A stretch of DNA of 24,206 bases from assembly GCA_964539665.1 (NCBI GenBank), contig CAZIKB010000103.1, forward strand, positions 1 to 24,206, in the 5' to 3' direction. This document shows positions 16,319 to 24,206 of this stretch, piece by piece. The first letter of the stretch is position 1; each line of letters begins with the position of its first letter. Under the pieces are notes generated by a model. It was not told the DNA's origin. It searched no databases and saw only the letters and a program-made list of their open reading frames with translations. The position numbers and the translations under genes were made by a program. This DNA is from CAZIKB01 sp964539665 (GTDB lineage Bacteria; Zhuqueibacterota; Zhuqueibacteria; Oceanimicrobiales; Oceanimicrobiaceae).

Positions 16319-16363
16319 CGAGCACTTTTTATATGTGAATTATTCAGGATAAGAAAAGTCTAA

Positions 16364-17128
16364 ATGAAAATAGCAATTTCAGGTAAAGGTGGTGTGGGCA
16401 AATCAACTCTTGCGGCAGCGCTGGCGCTTTTAATGGCCCGTGAAGGTCGGCGGATTTTAGCAGTTGATGCCGATCCGGATGCGAATCTGGCTGCAGCGCT
16501 CGGTATTCCTGAAAATGAACAGCAGCAGATTATCCCGATATCCCAACAAGTAGCGCTGGTTGAAGAACGCACCGGGGCTAAAGTCAAGCAGTACGGCCAG
16601 ATGTTCAAACTCAATCCTGAAGTCGCAGATATTGCTGATACTTACGCTACTGTCCATCATGGCGTCAATCTTCTTGTGCTGGGGGCGGTGGAACAAGGCG
16701 GCAGCGGCTGCGCCTGTCCGGAAAATGTGTTAATTCGAGCATTGGTAACTGATTTGATTTTATACAAGGACGATGCTCTGATCATGGATATGGAGGCCGG
16801 CGTTGAACATCTCGGACGCGCTACAGCACGCGGTGTCGATACCATGCTCGTGGTTCTCGAACCCGGCCAGCGTTCCATCGATTGTGCCCGGCGCATAATC
16901 AGCATGGCTGGAGAGATCGGATTGAAAAACATCCAGTTTGTGGCAAACAAGGTTATAGGAAGCGAAGATGAAAAGTTCATTCGATCTGTATTCCCGGATC
17001 GCGAGCTACTTGGTGTTATCCCTTACTCCGAAGAAATTCGGCAATCTGACCGAAACGGCCAGTCAGTTTTGCACGGTTTGGGAGAAGAGATGATGGGATG
17101 TTTTAAGGGTATTTTGAATAAGTTGTGA
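16364..17128 (+). CDS. cooC: CooC-type nickel-insertion ATPase, first copy
   Basis: This 254-residue MinD/ParA-type ATPase has the deviant Walker A GKGGVGKS (7-14), switch I region VDADPDANL (34-42) and a CxC motif at C116/C118 (GSGCACPEN). In CooC this CxC binds nickel or zinc at the dimer interface. CooC proteins use ATP hydrolysis to help load nickel into CO dehydrogenase (C-cluster), and the related AcsF matures acetyl-CoA synthase (A-cluster). The gene is followed by a second family member and then by the CODH and ACS genes, so a maturation role is strongly supported. Which of the two enzymes this copy serves cannot be told from sequence. AGGA at 16346-16349 is rather far (14 bases) from the ATG, so translation may be modest. 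Confidence 0.88.
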   Translation: MKIAISGKGGVGKSTLAAALALLMAREGRRILAVDADPDANLAAALGIPENEQQQIIPISQQVALVEERTGAKVKQYGQMFKLNPEVADIADTYATVHHGVNLLVLGAVEQGGSGCACPENVLIRALVTDLILYKDDALIMDMEAGVEHLGRATARGVDTMLVVLEPGQRSIDCARRIISMAGEIGLKNIQFVANKVIGSEDEKFIRSVFPDRELLGVIPYSEEIRQSDRNGQSVLHGLGEEMMGCFKGILNKL

Positions 17129-17143
17129 GGATTTGTGGAATTG

Positions 17144-17226
17144 AGGAAATAAGGGAATAAGATTTTAAGGTATTTGGAATTCTGAAATGCACAATCTAAC
17201 CTAATGCCCTTAGATCCTCATTTCCT
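17144..17226. repeat. Inverted repeat in the cooC-cooC gap
   Basis: AGGAAATAAGG (17144-17154) and CCTCATTTCCT (17216-17226) are inverted copies with one mismatch, 61 bases apart, within the 162-base gap between the two cooC genes. No coding sequence is seen. This may be a dispersed intergenic repeat rather than a terminator, since no T-tract follows. Confidence 0.35.
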
Positions 17227-17290
17227 TATAGCCTAAAAGTAATAATTCAATTTTCATGCAATAAACAAAGATATAATTGCTTAAACTATC

Positions 17291-18064
17291 ATGAGTTATC
17301 TAATAGCCATAACCGGCAAAGGCGGAGTTGGAAAAACAACCGTAGCCGGATTAATCGTGACCCGCTTAATTGCGCGGGGATTTGGCCCGGTACTTGCGGT
17401 CGACGCCGATCCAAATACTTGTCTGGATGCTGCGCTTGGTGCACAGGTGAATTCAACCATCGGAGGCGTTCGGGAAGAAGCCAGGGAGATTGCCGGCAAA
17501 GGTATGGCCAGTGGGATTTCGAAACAGCAGCTTCTTGAATTAAAAATTGCTGAGAGCATTGTCGAAGCGGATGATTTTGATTTGATTGCCATGGGGCGCC
17601 CCGAAGGCCCGGGGTGTTATTGTTATGCCAACAATGTGCTTAAATCAGCCTTAAATAAACTCTCGGTAAATTATCCTTATGTAGTGCTGGACAATGAAGC
17701 AGGCCTGGAAAATCTGTCACGTCGAATTGTTCAGAAAGTTGATTTGCTCGTTATGGTAACCGATCCCTCAAGTCAAGGTCAGCAAACTGTCAGCCGCCTG
17801 TACAAACTGGCTCGGGAGATGGATATCAATTATGATTGTCTTGCCATTATTGTAAACAGGATGCGACAAAATGAAATGCCGGCTAGGATTTCAGCATTAA
17901 AAGCAGAAACAAGTGCTGAAATTATTGTTGGTTTGCAGGATGATATGGAAATATTTGAATTTGCAGAAAATGGCAAAAACTTGATGTTGTTACCAAAGGA
18001 TAATTTTGTGGTCACAAAAATTGATAGTTTTTTAAGTGAAATTGCTTTACATTGCGTGGTTTAA
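17291..18064 (+). CDS. cooC: CooC-type nickel-insertion ATPase, second copy
   Basis: This 257-residue ATPase has the deviant Walker A GKGGVGKT (9-16), VDADPNTCLD (37-46) and the CxC pair C109/C111 in GRPEGPGCYCYANN, the sequence context most often seen in CooC next to CODH genes. DNEAGLENLSRR (134-145) matches the family switch II region. It is only distantly similar to the upstream copy, so the two are old paralogues, not a recent duplication. It ends 17 bases before the CODH gene and is surely cotranscribed with it. I infer that this copy serves the CODH C-cluster and the first copy the ACS A-cluster, or the reverse; the sequence does not decide. No clear ribosome-binding site precedes the ATG. 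Confidence 0.88.
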   Translation: MSYLIAITGKGGVGKTTVAGLIVTRLIARGFGPVLAVDADPNTCLDAALGAQVNSTIGGVREEAREIAGKGMASGISKQQLLELKIAESIVEADDFDLIAMGRPEGPGCYCYANNVLKSALNKLSVNYPYVVLDNEAGLENLSRRIVQKVDLLVMVTDPSSQGQQTVSRLYKLAREMDINYDCLAIIVNRMRQNEMPARISALKAETSAEIIVGLQDDMEIFEFAENGKNLMLLPKDNFVVTKIDSFLSEIALHCVV

Positions 18065-18081
18065 ATATACTGGAGTTACTT

Positions 18082-20031
18082 ATGCCCAAAGAAGCTGTAA
18101 AAACTGAAGACCGAGTATGGGATGCTGCATCATTAGATACTTTGATAAAAGCTGAAGATGAATGCGTAGAGACCTGTTTCACCCGAATGGATACACAACA
18201 GAATCAGTGTAAATTTGGCACTTCTGGTGTGTGCTGCCGACTCTGTCACATGGGTCCTTGCCGTATCACGCAAAAATCGCCGCTCGGAGTCTGTGGTGCA
18301 GACGCAGATACAATTGTCGCGCGTAATTTTCTGCGGGAAGTTGCAGGCGGTGCGGCGGCGCATTCCGATCACGGCCGGCATCTGGTGCTGAGATTAAAAA
18401 AAGTGGCTGAAGGTAGCGGCAATGGCTTCACAATTAAAGATGAAAAAGCCCTGCGTCAGGCGGCTCAATTATACAAAATTGCAGAAACCGGCAGAAGTAA
18501 TCCAGAAATAGCGCTCGATTTGTGCAATTTATTCCTGGAGGAATTTACCAGCCAGGAGGAAGCGTTAAAAACCTTAAAGTTGTCGCCATTAAAACAGCAG
18601 AATATCTGGCATAATAATAATATCGCCCCACTGGGAATTGATCGAATGGTGGTCGAGTCCATGCATCGCACCCACATGGGCGTTGATCATGATTATCGCA
18701 ACATTTTATTGCAGGCATTTCGTACTTCGCTGGCAGACGGTTGGGGCGGTTCCAGAGTGGCTACAATCGTATCTGATATCTTGTTCGGCACACCATCTCC
18801 CATACGAAGCAACGCCAACCTCGGTGTGTTGAATGAGAAAACCGTGAATATTCTGGTCCACGGGCACGAGCCGGCAATATCAGAAATGTTAGCCGTGGCG
18901 GTTCAGGATCCGGATATAGCCAGTTATGCTAAACAAGCAGGGGCGGGTGGCGTCACGCTTGCCGGAATTTGTTGCACGGCCAATGAAATTTTAATGCGGC
19001 ACGGTATTCCAATAGCAGGTAACTTTCTGCAACAAGAATTAGCCATCATCACTGGCGCGGTGGAAATGATGATAACCGATGTGCAATGCTGCATGCCAAG
19101 TCTGCCAGATGTGGCTAGTGCTTATCACACTGAGATTGTATCCACCTCAGATATCGCTAAAACAATCGGTTCAACCCACGTGGCATTTGACGGAGACAAT
19201 TCATTAACTTCAGCTAAAAATTTAATCAAGCGGGCTATTGATAATTTTAAAAATCGCGATCCTGATAAAGTTGCCATCCCGAAGGCAAAGAAACCGCTGG
19301 TGGCTGGATTCAGTGTAGACGCGATTAAATATATGCTTGGTGGCAGTTTTCGCGCCTCATTCAGACCCTTAAATGACGCCATCATGCAAGGACGAATTAA
19401 AGGAGTCGTGGGTATCGTGGGATGCAACAATCCCAAGTCCAAACTTGACAACTACATCAATACCCTGACCAGGGAGTTGATCGCTGAGAATGTGTTGGTG
19501 TTAAAAACTGGCTGTGCCGCCATTGCCTCGGCAAAAGAAGGCATGCTCACCCCTGAGACCGCGCTTGAAAAAGCCGGTAATGGACTGCGAGAAGTATGTG
19601 AAGCAGTTGGAATCCCGCCGATTTTGCATATGGGCAGTTGCGTGGATAATACGCGCATCTTAGAAGCCAGTACAGAGGTCGTATTCGAAGGCGGACTGGG
19701 TGATGATATTTCTCAAATTCCAGCCGTTGGCGTGGCTCCGGAATGGATGAGTGAAAAAGCGATTGCAATAGGCTGCTATTTTGTTGCATCCGGCATCGAC
19801 GTTATTTTAGGACACCCTTTCCATATTGCCGGATCTGAAAATGTCACCCGATTTTTAAACGAAGAAACAAAACAATTATTTGGCGGTTCGTTCCATGTTT
19901 GTGAAGACCCACATGCTGCAGCCGCCAAAATATTTGAACTGCTCGATTCTGCCAGAGAAAAACTTGGAATTAATAAGAAAATTGAACGGAAGCTGTATGA
20001 TATGAAAGATAGGAGAGAGCTCGATGTCTAA
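18082..20031 (+). CDS. acsA: Anaerobic carbon monoxide dehydrogenase catalytic subunit (CODH of the CODH/ACS complex)
   Basis: This nickel enzyme interconverts CO2 and CO. The frame is open from a TTG at 18052, but GGAG at 18072-18075 and the sequence MPKEAVKTED point to the ATG at 18082, giving 649 residues. Visible cluster ligands: D-cluster C43 and C51; B-cluster C52, C55, C60 and C71 (CCRLCHMGPC and GVCGA); C-cluster H262 (HGHEP), C297 or C298 (GICCTANE), C336 (DVQCC), C448 (GCNN), C478 (TGCA) and C520 (MGSCVDN). The catalytic Lys is K559 (MSEKAIAIG). All expected residues are present, so the enzyme should be active. It lies between a cooC gene and the ACS fusion gene and overlaps the latter by eight bases, which identifies it as the CODH of the acetyl-CoA synthase complex rather than a stand-alone CooS. 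Confidence 0.96.
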   Translation: MPKEAVKTEDRVWDAASLDTLIKAEDECVETCFTRMDTQQNQCKFGTSGVCCRLCHMGPCRITQKSPLGVCGADADTIVARNFLREVAGGAAAHSDHGRHLVLRLKKVAEGSGNGFTIKDEKALRQAAQLYKIAETGRSNPEIALDLCNLFLEEFTSQEEALKTLKLSPLKQQNIWHNNNIAPLGIDRMVVESMHRTHMGVDHDYRNILLQAFRTSLADGWGGSRVATIVSDILFGTPSPIRSNANLGVLNEKTVNILVHGHEPAISEMLAVAVQDPDIASYAKQAGAGGVTLAGICCTANEILMRHGIPIAGNFLQQELAIITGAVEMMITDVQCCMPSLPDVASAYHTEIVSTSDIAKTIGSTHVAFDGDNSLTSAKNLIKRAIDNFKNRDPDKVAIPKAKKPLVAGFSVDAIKYMLGGSFRASFRPLNDAIMQGRIKGVVGIVGCNNPKSKLDNYINTLTRELIAENVLVLKTGCAAIASAKEGMLTPETALEKAGNGLREVCEAVGIPPILHMGSCVDNTRILEASTEVVFEGGLGDDISQIPAVGVAPEWMSEKAIAIGCYFVASGIDVILGHPFHIAGSENVTRFLNEETKQLFGGSFHVCEDPHAAAAKIFELLDSAREKLGINKKIERKLYDMKDRRELDV

Positions 20032-23000
20032 GCACATTTGTACCAGTGCGATTGATGGCGCTGTGGAGTGGATCGTCAAAGCCGAGGCAAAATTAAACGA
20101 TACTATTCAGGCAAAAGGCGAATCCTGTCCCGTAGGTTTCCCGGATACCGCTTACTATCTGCCGGTTATTTATTCCTTCACGGGTAAAAAAGCAGAGAAG
20201 CTGAGTGATTTGCGCTCGATATTGAAACAAGCCAAAGAACTGCTTCCTGAACGTCCTTCGGAGAAGCTCTGGCTGCCGTATCTCGGCAATACCCTCGATG
20301 CTGGTGTTGCGGCTCTTTTCGCGTGTGAAATAATAGAAGCCTGTAAAGTAGTTCTTGAGCCAAAGTCAACTAATGGAATCTGGCTGGGGGCGGCAAATGA
20401 TATGATTATGCGTGAACGCGGGATTGAATTTGTTGATGGGACCGCACCTGGATTTGCGGCAATTACCGGCGCTGCGCCAACCAACGAAATCGCTGTTAAA
20501 ATTGCCCGGGAGCTTCAGGAGAAAAATTTATATGTATTTATGGGCGGCGGTACAAATGGCAAACATTTCGCCGAACAGTTAGCAGAAGAAGGCGTGCAAT
20601 TGGGTTGGGAGACCCGTTTGGTTCCGTTTGGCCCCGATGTTTCTGCTTTGATTTATGCACTTGGATTTGCGAATCGGGCAGCGTTGTCTTTTGGCGGCGT
20701 TAAACCCGGTGATTTTAAAGCAAATCTAAAATATAACAAAAACCGAATTTTTGCATTTGTGTTAACTTTCGGCGAGGTTACTCCAGACAAATATGCGGTG
20801 GCGGCCGGTGCAATCAACTACGGATTTCCGGTCATAGCCGATACGGATATTCCACAAATCCTGCCGACCGGAGTTTGCACCTATGAGCATGTGGTCTCCA
20901 ATGTCCCTTATGATTCGATGGTCGAGAAAGCCCTGGAAGTCCGGGGGTGTAAGGTTAAAATCACCAAAGTACCTGTGCCGGTTCCTTATGGTGTGGCATT
21001 TGCGGGAGAACGTATTCGAAAAACCGATGTCCATGCAGAATTCGGCGGAAATATTACGCCGGCGTTTGAATTTGTTACATCAGTTGAACTGGATCAAATT
21101 AATGATGGCGAAATTGAAATTATTGGGCAGGATATCGATACAATTTCAGAAGGTGCTGCTTTGCCGCTCGGTATCTGGGTGGAAGTGGCCGGCCGAAAAA
21201 TGCAAACCGATTTCGAGCCTATATTAGAACGCCAGATTCACCATCTTCTTAATGGCGCCGAAGGCGTCTGGCACATGGGACAACGTGATATTGTGTGGAC
21301 ACGCGTATCCAAAGCAGGGTTCGCCAGGGGCCTGAGGCTGCGTCATTATGGTGAAATTCTGCATGCAAAATTACTTTCTGATTATCCAGCAATTGTTGAC
21401 AAAGTAAAGGTTACCTTAATCACTGATCTGAGTCAGGTGGAGGAACGGATTAAAATAGCTCGTAAAGTTTACGATCAGCGCAACCGCCGCCTGGAAACCA
21501 TGACGGATGATTCAGTGGAAATATTCTATTCGTGTCTGCTGTGTCAGTCTTTTGCGCCAAACCATGTTTGCATGATTACACCCGAAAGATTGGGATTGTG
21601 CGGCGCTTATAATTGGTTAGACGGCAAAGCAGCTTTTGAGATTGATGAAACCGGACCGAATCAGCCAGTGAAGAAGGGCGAATGCCTTGATCCGGTTAAG
21701 GGTGTCTGGAAGGGAGTTGATGATTATGTCTTTATAAACAGCCATAAGACGGTAGCAAGCTTCAGCGCCTATTCTATCATGGATCGGCCAATGACCAGTT
21801 GCGGCTGTTTTGAGGTCATTTGCGCTTATGTGCCGGAGTGTAATGGAGTGATGGCGGTGAATCGCGAGTTCATGGGAGACACCCCTGTTGGTATGACTTT
21901 CTCCGCTTTAGCAGGAAGTGTTGGCGGAGGACAGCAAACGCCCGGTTTTATGGGTTGCGGCAAGGTATTTTTAACCTCGAAAAAATTTCTTTTTGCCGAG
22001 GGCGGCTACAAACGATTGGTTTGGATGCCTAAAGAACTTAAAGATTTACTCGCTGCTGATTTACAGAAACGTTTTGAAGAACAGGGCGTTCCAGGTCTTC
22101 TTGAAAAAATAGCCGATGAAACCATTGCAACGAATGCCCATGAAATTCATGAGTTTATGAAAAAAAATGATCATCCGGCCATGAAATTGGCGGACATGCA
22201 TGATTACGCTGACTCGGGAAATGGTGTCCAAAAGCAGGATAGTGCAAATAATTTCGATGATGGGAAAACCGCTGACGCTTCACCATATGCAACTGAAGCT
22301 GATGAAACAATTTCTTCTTTAACTACTGAAACTGAAGCTGTGAAACTGACACCGGAATTAATCAGCAGTATCAAGAAACAAGTTGCAGAAGAAGTAATAA
22401 AAGAATTAAAAACCAGCATACCGAAAGATATTGTTCCTGATATTATTTCAATATTAAGCCAGAAATTTTTGGGTGAGGACATATCGGTTTCTGAGAATAT
22501 TTCTATTCCTGAAACATCAAAAATAACTGAATCCAAAATCGAAGCGCCTGAAATTACTTTTGAGCCGACAGGCCCGACTGCTAAAGAACGCATAGCTTCA
22601 ATCAAAAAATTCAATATCCTTAAGGAAACATGCGAAGAACCGGTCTGGGCGGTAAAACTTGGAGCGACCAAAAGAGAGGGCGGAACGCGAGGTCACATCC
22701 TTACCGTCGGCGGCGCGACCTGTATGCCATTTCATCTATGGGAAGGAGAAATGCCAAATCGTCCGCTGGTGGCCATGGAAGTGTTTGATGTAATAAGCGA
22801 AAAATACCCGCAAATTCTGCGAGACATCTATGGCGAACTGCTGAATAATCCAGCTAAGATGGCGCAAATGTGTGTTGAAAAATATGGCGCGGATCTCATC
22901 AGTGTGCGACTGGAAGGCACCCATCCTGAGAAGGGAAACCGATCTCCGGAACAGGCGGTTGATTTGGTCAAGGCAGTTTTGAGTGCCGTAGAGGTGCCGT

Positions 23001-23569
23001 TAATTGTCACCGGTCACAGTCACTTTGATCGAAACAACGAAGTATTTAAGGCAGTAGCCCGGAGCTGTGCCGGTGAAAACCTACTGCTGAATTGGGTGGA
23101 ACAGGACAATTATCGAACCATTGCCGGTGCGGCATTGGCATACGGCCACTCCATCGTTGCTCAAAGTCCGATTGACGTGAATATTGCCAAACAGATGAAC
23201 ATTTTGCTGACTAATATGGACATCAAAAAAGACCAGATTGTGATGGATCCCCTGACCAGTGCGGCGGGATACGGTATTGAGTACACCTATTCGGTTATGG
23301 AACGAATTCGGTTGACAGGGCTGAACGGGGATAAGATGCTTGTTGGTCCAATGATTGTTTCACCAGGACAGGAGTGCATAAAAGTCAAGGAATTTAAAGC
23401 TGCCGAATCCGAATTCCCTGCCTGGGGCGACATATCAAAACGAGCGGCATTGTGGGAGCTGTCCACGGCAGTAAATCTGCTTTATGCGGGCGCAGATATT
23501 CTTATTATATATCATCCGGAAGCAGCGCTGGCTACAAAACGAACTATTTTAAAATTGATAGATGGGTAA
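20024..23569 (+). CDS. acsB-acsD: Fusion of acetyl-CoA synthase (AcsB) and the corrinoid iron-sulfur protein small subunit (AcsD/CdhD)
   Basis: This 1181-residue protein has two enzymes in one frame. Residues 1 to about 722 are full-length bacterial acetyl-CoA synthase, including the N-terminal CODH-binding domain that archaeal CdhC lacks. A-cluster ligands are C504, C507, C516 and C526 (cubane; spacing 3-9-10 as in Moorella C506/509/518/528) and the nickel motif C593-G594-C595. Residues about 723-850 are a polar linker with an amphipathic helical stretch (about 777-816). Residues about 851-1181 are the AcsD/CdhD TIM-barrel subunit (KLGATKREGGTRGH, MPNRPLVAMEVFD, GYGIEYTYSVMERIRL, IIYHPEAAL), nearly the full length of stand-alone AcsD (about 320). 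I see no stop, frameshift or internal ribosome-binding site at the junction. In known organisms the two are separate proteins that meet during methyl transfer. Start: AGGAGAG at 20011-20017. The AcsC partner is not encoded here. Confidence 0.93.
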   Translation: MSKHICTSAIDGAVEWIVKAEAKLNDTIQAKGESCPVGFPDTAYYLPVIYSFTGKKAEKLSDLRSILKQAKELLPERPSEKLWLPYLGNTLDAGVAALFACEIIEACKVVLEPKSTNGIWLGAANDMIMRERGIEFVDGTAPGFAAITGAAPTNEIAVKIARELQEKNLYVFMGGGTNGKHFAEQLAEEGVQLGWETRLVPFGPDVSALIYALGFANRAALSFGGVKPGDFKANLKYNKNRIFAFVLTFGEVTPDKYAVAAGAINYGFPVIADTDIPQILPTGVCTYEHVVSNVPYDSMVEKALEVRGCKVKITKVPVPVPYGVAFAGERIRKTDVHAEFGGNITPAFEFVTSVELDQINDGEIEIIGQDIDTISEGAALPLGIWVEVAGRKMQTDFEPILERQIHHLLNGAEGVWHMGQRDIVWTRVSKAGFARGLRLRHYGEILHAKLLSDYPAIVDKVKVTLITDLSQVEERIKIARKVYDQRNRRLETMTDDSVEIFYSCLLCQSFAPNHVCMITPERLGLCGAYNWLDGKAAFEIDETGPNQPVKKGECLDPVKGVWKGVDDYVFINSHKTVASFSAYSIMDRPMTSCGCFEVICAYVPECNGVMAVNREFMGDTPVGMTFSALAGSVGGGQQTPGFMGCGKVFLTSKKFLFAEGGYKRLVWMPKELKDLLAADLQKRFEEQGVPGLLEKIADETIATNAHEIHEFMKKNDHPAMKLADMHDYADSGNGVQKQDSANNFDDGKTADASPYATEADETISSLTTETEAVKLTPELISSIKKQVAEEVIKELKTSIPKDIVPDIISILSQKFLGEDISVSENISIPETSKITESKIEAPEITFEPTGPTAKERIASIKKFNILKETCEEPVWAVKLGATKREGGTRGHILTVGGATCMPFHLWEGEMPNRPLVAMEVFDVISEKYPQILRDIYGELLNNPAKMAQMCVEKYGADLISVRLEGTHPEKGNRSPEQAVDLVKAVLSAVEVPLIVTGHSHFDRNNEVFKAVARSCAGENLLLNWVEQDNYRTIAGAALAYGHSIVAQSPIDVNIAKQMNILLTNMDIKKDQIVMDPLTSAAGYGIEYTYSVMERIRLTGLNGDKMLVGPMIVSPGQECIKVKEFKAAESEFPAWGDISKRAALWELSTAVNLLYAGADILIIYHPEAALATKRTILKLIDG

Positions 23570-23893
23570 ATGAATAAAATAACAAATAACAATAAAACCA
23601 ATAATGTACAATGACCAAAAATTAATATACCAGGTCTGTATTTGATTCATTAGAAAGAACGTTTTAAAAGTTACAATCGCATTGATCGGAAATTTGACAT
23701 CTGATTGATTGATATTTATAGGTGATAATTTTATGTTTGAGAAAAATATCTGTCATGCATCACCAACGGATGATTGCGTATGCAAGAAAATCTAAATAAA
23801 ATTTTCAAAAAGCAACGAAATTTAAACGAAGATAGCGAACCATTAACATTATAAAATTGTTTAATTTGTCATGAAAGCGTTAAGGATAAAACG
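23570..23893. other. 324-base intergenic region after the ACS fusion gene
   Basis: This A+T-rich stretch has no convincing gene or terminator. Two overlapping tiny frames (23733-23795, 20 codons, with four Cys/His in ICHASPTDDCVC; and 23780-23854, 24 codons) have no recognised family and may be the decayed end of an older gene. The expected next gene of an acs cluster (acsC/cdhE) is absent. Confidence 0.5.
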
Positions 23894-24178
23894 ATGTTAC
23901 TATTTCAATGGGATCCTGATAAGGCGAAAAAGAATATAAAACTCCATGGAGTTTCTTTTGATGAATCTTGCACAGCATTTAAAGATACTCTTTCGCTGAC
24001 TATTTATGATCCCCTACATTCTGAAGATGAGGACCGCTTTATTCTAATTGGTAATTCAAATAAGAATCGTCTATTAGTTGTGATCCATATAGAAAGAGGC
24101 GATACTATTCGAATTATTAGCGCGAGAAAAGCAAATAAAAATGAAAGGAAATATTATGAGTGCGCCAAGCAAAGCTAA
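23894..24178 (+). CDS. brnT: BrnT-family ribonuclease toxin of a type II toxin-antitoxin pair
   Basis: This 94-residue protein has the standard BrnT (DUF497) pattern: FQWDPDKAKKNIKLHGVSF at the N-terminus, a central strand region (RFILIGNSNKNRLLVVIHIE) and the C-terminal IRIISARKANKNERKYYE. BrnT is a RelE-fold RNase that stops translation under stress and is neutralised by BrnA, which also represses the operon. AAGGA at 23882-23886 lies seven bases before the ATG. The reading frame overlaps the next, antitoxin-like frame by 24 bases, the usual toxin-first order. It is unrelated to the carbon-fixation genes and marks the end of that block. Length and motifs are normal, so it is probably intact. 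Confidence 0.9.
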   Translation: MLLFQWDPDKAKKNIKLHGVSFDESCTAFKDTLSLTIYDPLHSEDEDRFILIGNSNKNRLLVVIHIERGDTIRIISARKANKNERKYYECAKQS

Positions 24179-24206
24179 TATAGTCAAGCCGGCCAATCCG
24201 GCACGA
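24155..24206 (+). CDS. Start of a BrnA-family antitoxin (cut by the window end)
   Basis: An ATG at 24155 with AAGGA at 24144-24148 opens a frame (MSAPSKANIVKPANPAR) that runs off the window. Position, overlap with the BrnT gene and reading direction fit BrnA, a ribbon-helix-helix antitoxin that binds the toxin and the promoter. Only 17 residues are visible and none is diagnostic, so the call rests on context. Confidence 0.6.

Noticed and set aside
18052..18081. Upstream TTG start of the CODH subunit, overlapping the cooC gene
   Set aside because: GGAG is correctly placed for the ATG at 18082, and the first ten residues would have no family counterpart.
22204..22671. Antisense frame opposite the AcsB-AcsD linker, considered as evidence of an inserted gene
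   Set aside because: The translation has low complexity and no domain; it reflects the polar linker codons on the other strand.
1..24206. tRNA, rRNA, CRISPR arrays and intact insertion sequences
   Set aside because: No cloverleaf, rRNA-like segment, regularly spaced repeat array or transposase frame was seen on either strand.

Overview
The window comes from an anaerobic, Gram-negative (diderm) bacterium that uses the Wood-Ljungdahl (reductive acetyl-CoA) pathway. The diderm inference rests on an Omp85-type outer-membrane barrel protein and on apparent lipoproteins. The mix of genes (PafA-like phosphatase lipoprotein, large secreted M14 peptidase, a DUF4390/NtrY/NtrX block, relics of four-helix-bundle and GxxExxY genes) fits an uncultured lineage near the FCB group (KSB1/Calditrichota-like) or Desulfobacterota. 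The exact phylum cannot be settled from sequence reading alone.

Layout. (1) 77-6199, plus strand: a DAACS-family symporter, a large exported M14 zinc carboxypeptidase-like protein, and a PafA-like alkaline phosphatase lipoprotein whose upstream region is rich in hairpins. (2) 6255-12151: a TetR regulator on the minus strand, divergent from a plus-strand envelope/signalling block: single-POTRA Omp85 protein, DUF4390 protein, NtrY-like sensor kinase and NtrX-like sigma-54 activator. The first three of these overlap by 3-4 bases. A relic of a four-helix-bundle gene with 8-bp tandem repeats sits between kinase and regulator. (3) 12351-14659, minus strand: an NlpC/P60 endopeptidase followed by a dipeptide epimerase, a pairing that suggests salvage of murein peptides. 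(4) 15015-23569, plus strand: the carbon-fixation block, made of a core (folate-independent) MetE-like methionine synthase, two CooC-type nickel-insertion ATPases, the CO dehydrogenase catalytic subunit, and a 1181-residue protein that joins acetyl-CoA synthase (AcsB) to the small subunit of the corrinoid iron-sulfur protein (AcsD) in one chain. A GxxExxY gene relic bounded by inverted repeats lies between the methionine synthase and the first CooC. (5) 23894 to the end: a BrnT toxin and the start of its BrnA antitoxin.

How the genes work together. The CODH subunit reduces CO2 to CO. The AcsB half of the fusion condenses CO, a methyl group and CoA at its nickel A-cluster. The AcsD half is one half of the corrinoid protein that delivers the methyl group. 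The two CooC ATPases would mature the nickel sites. The upstream core methionine synthase probably takes methyl groups from the same corrinoid protein to make methionine. The corrinoid-carrying large subunit (AcsC/CdhE) and the methyltransferase (AcsE) are not in this window. The AcsB-AcsD fusion is the most unusual feature here.
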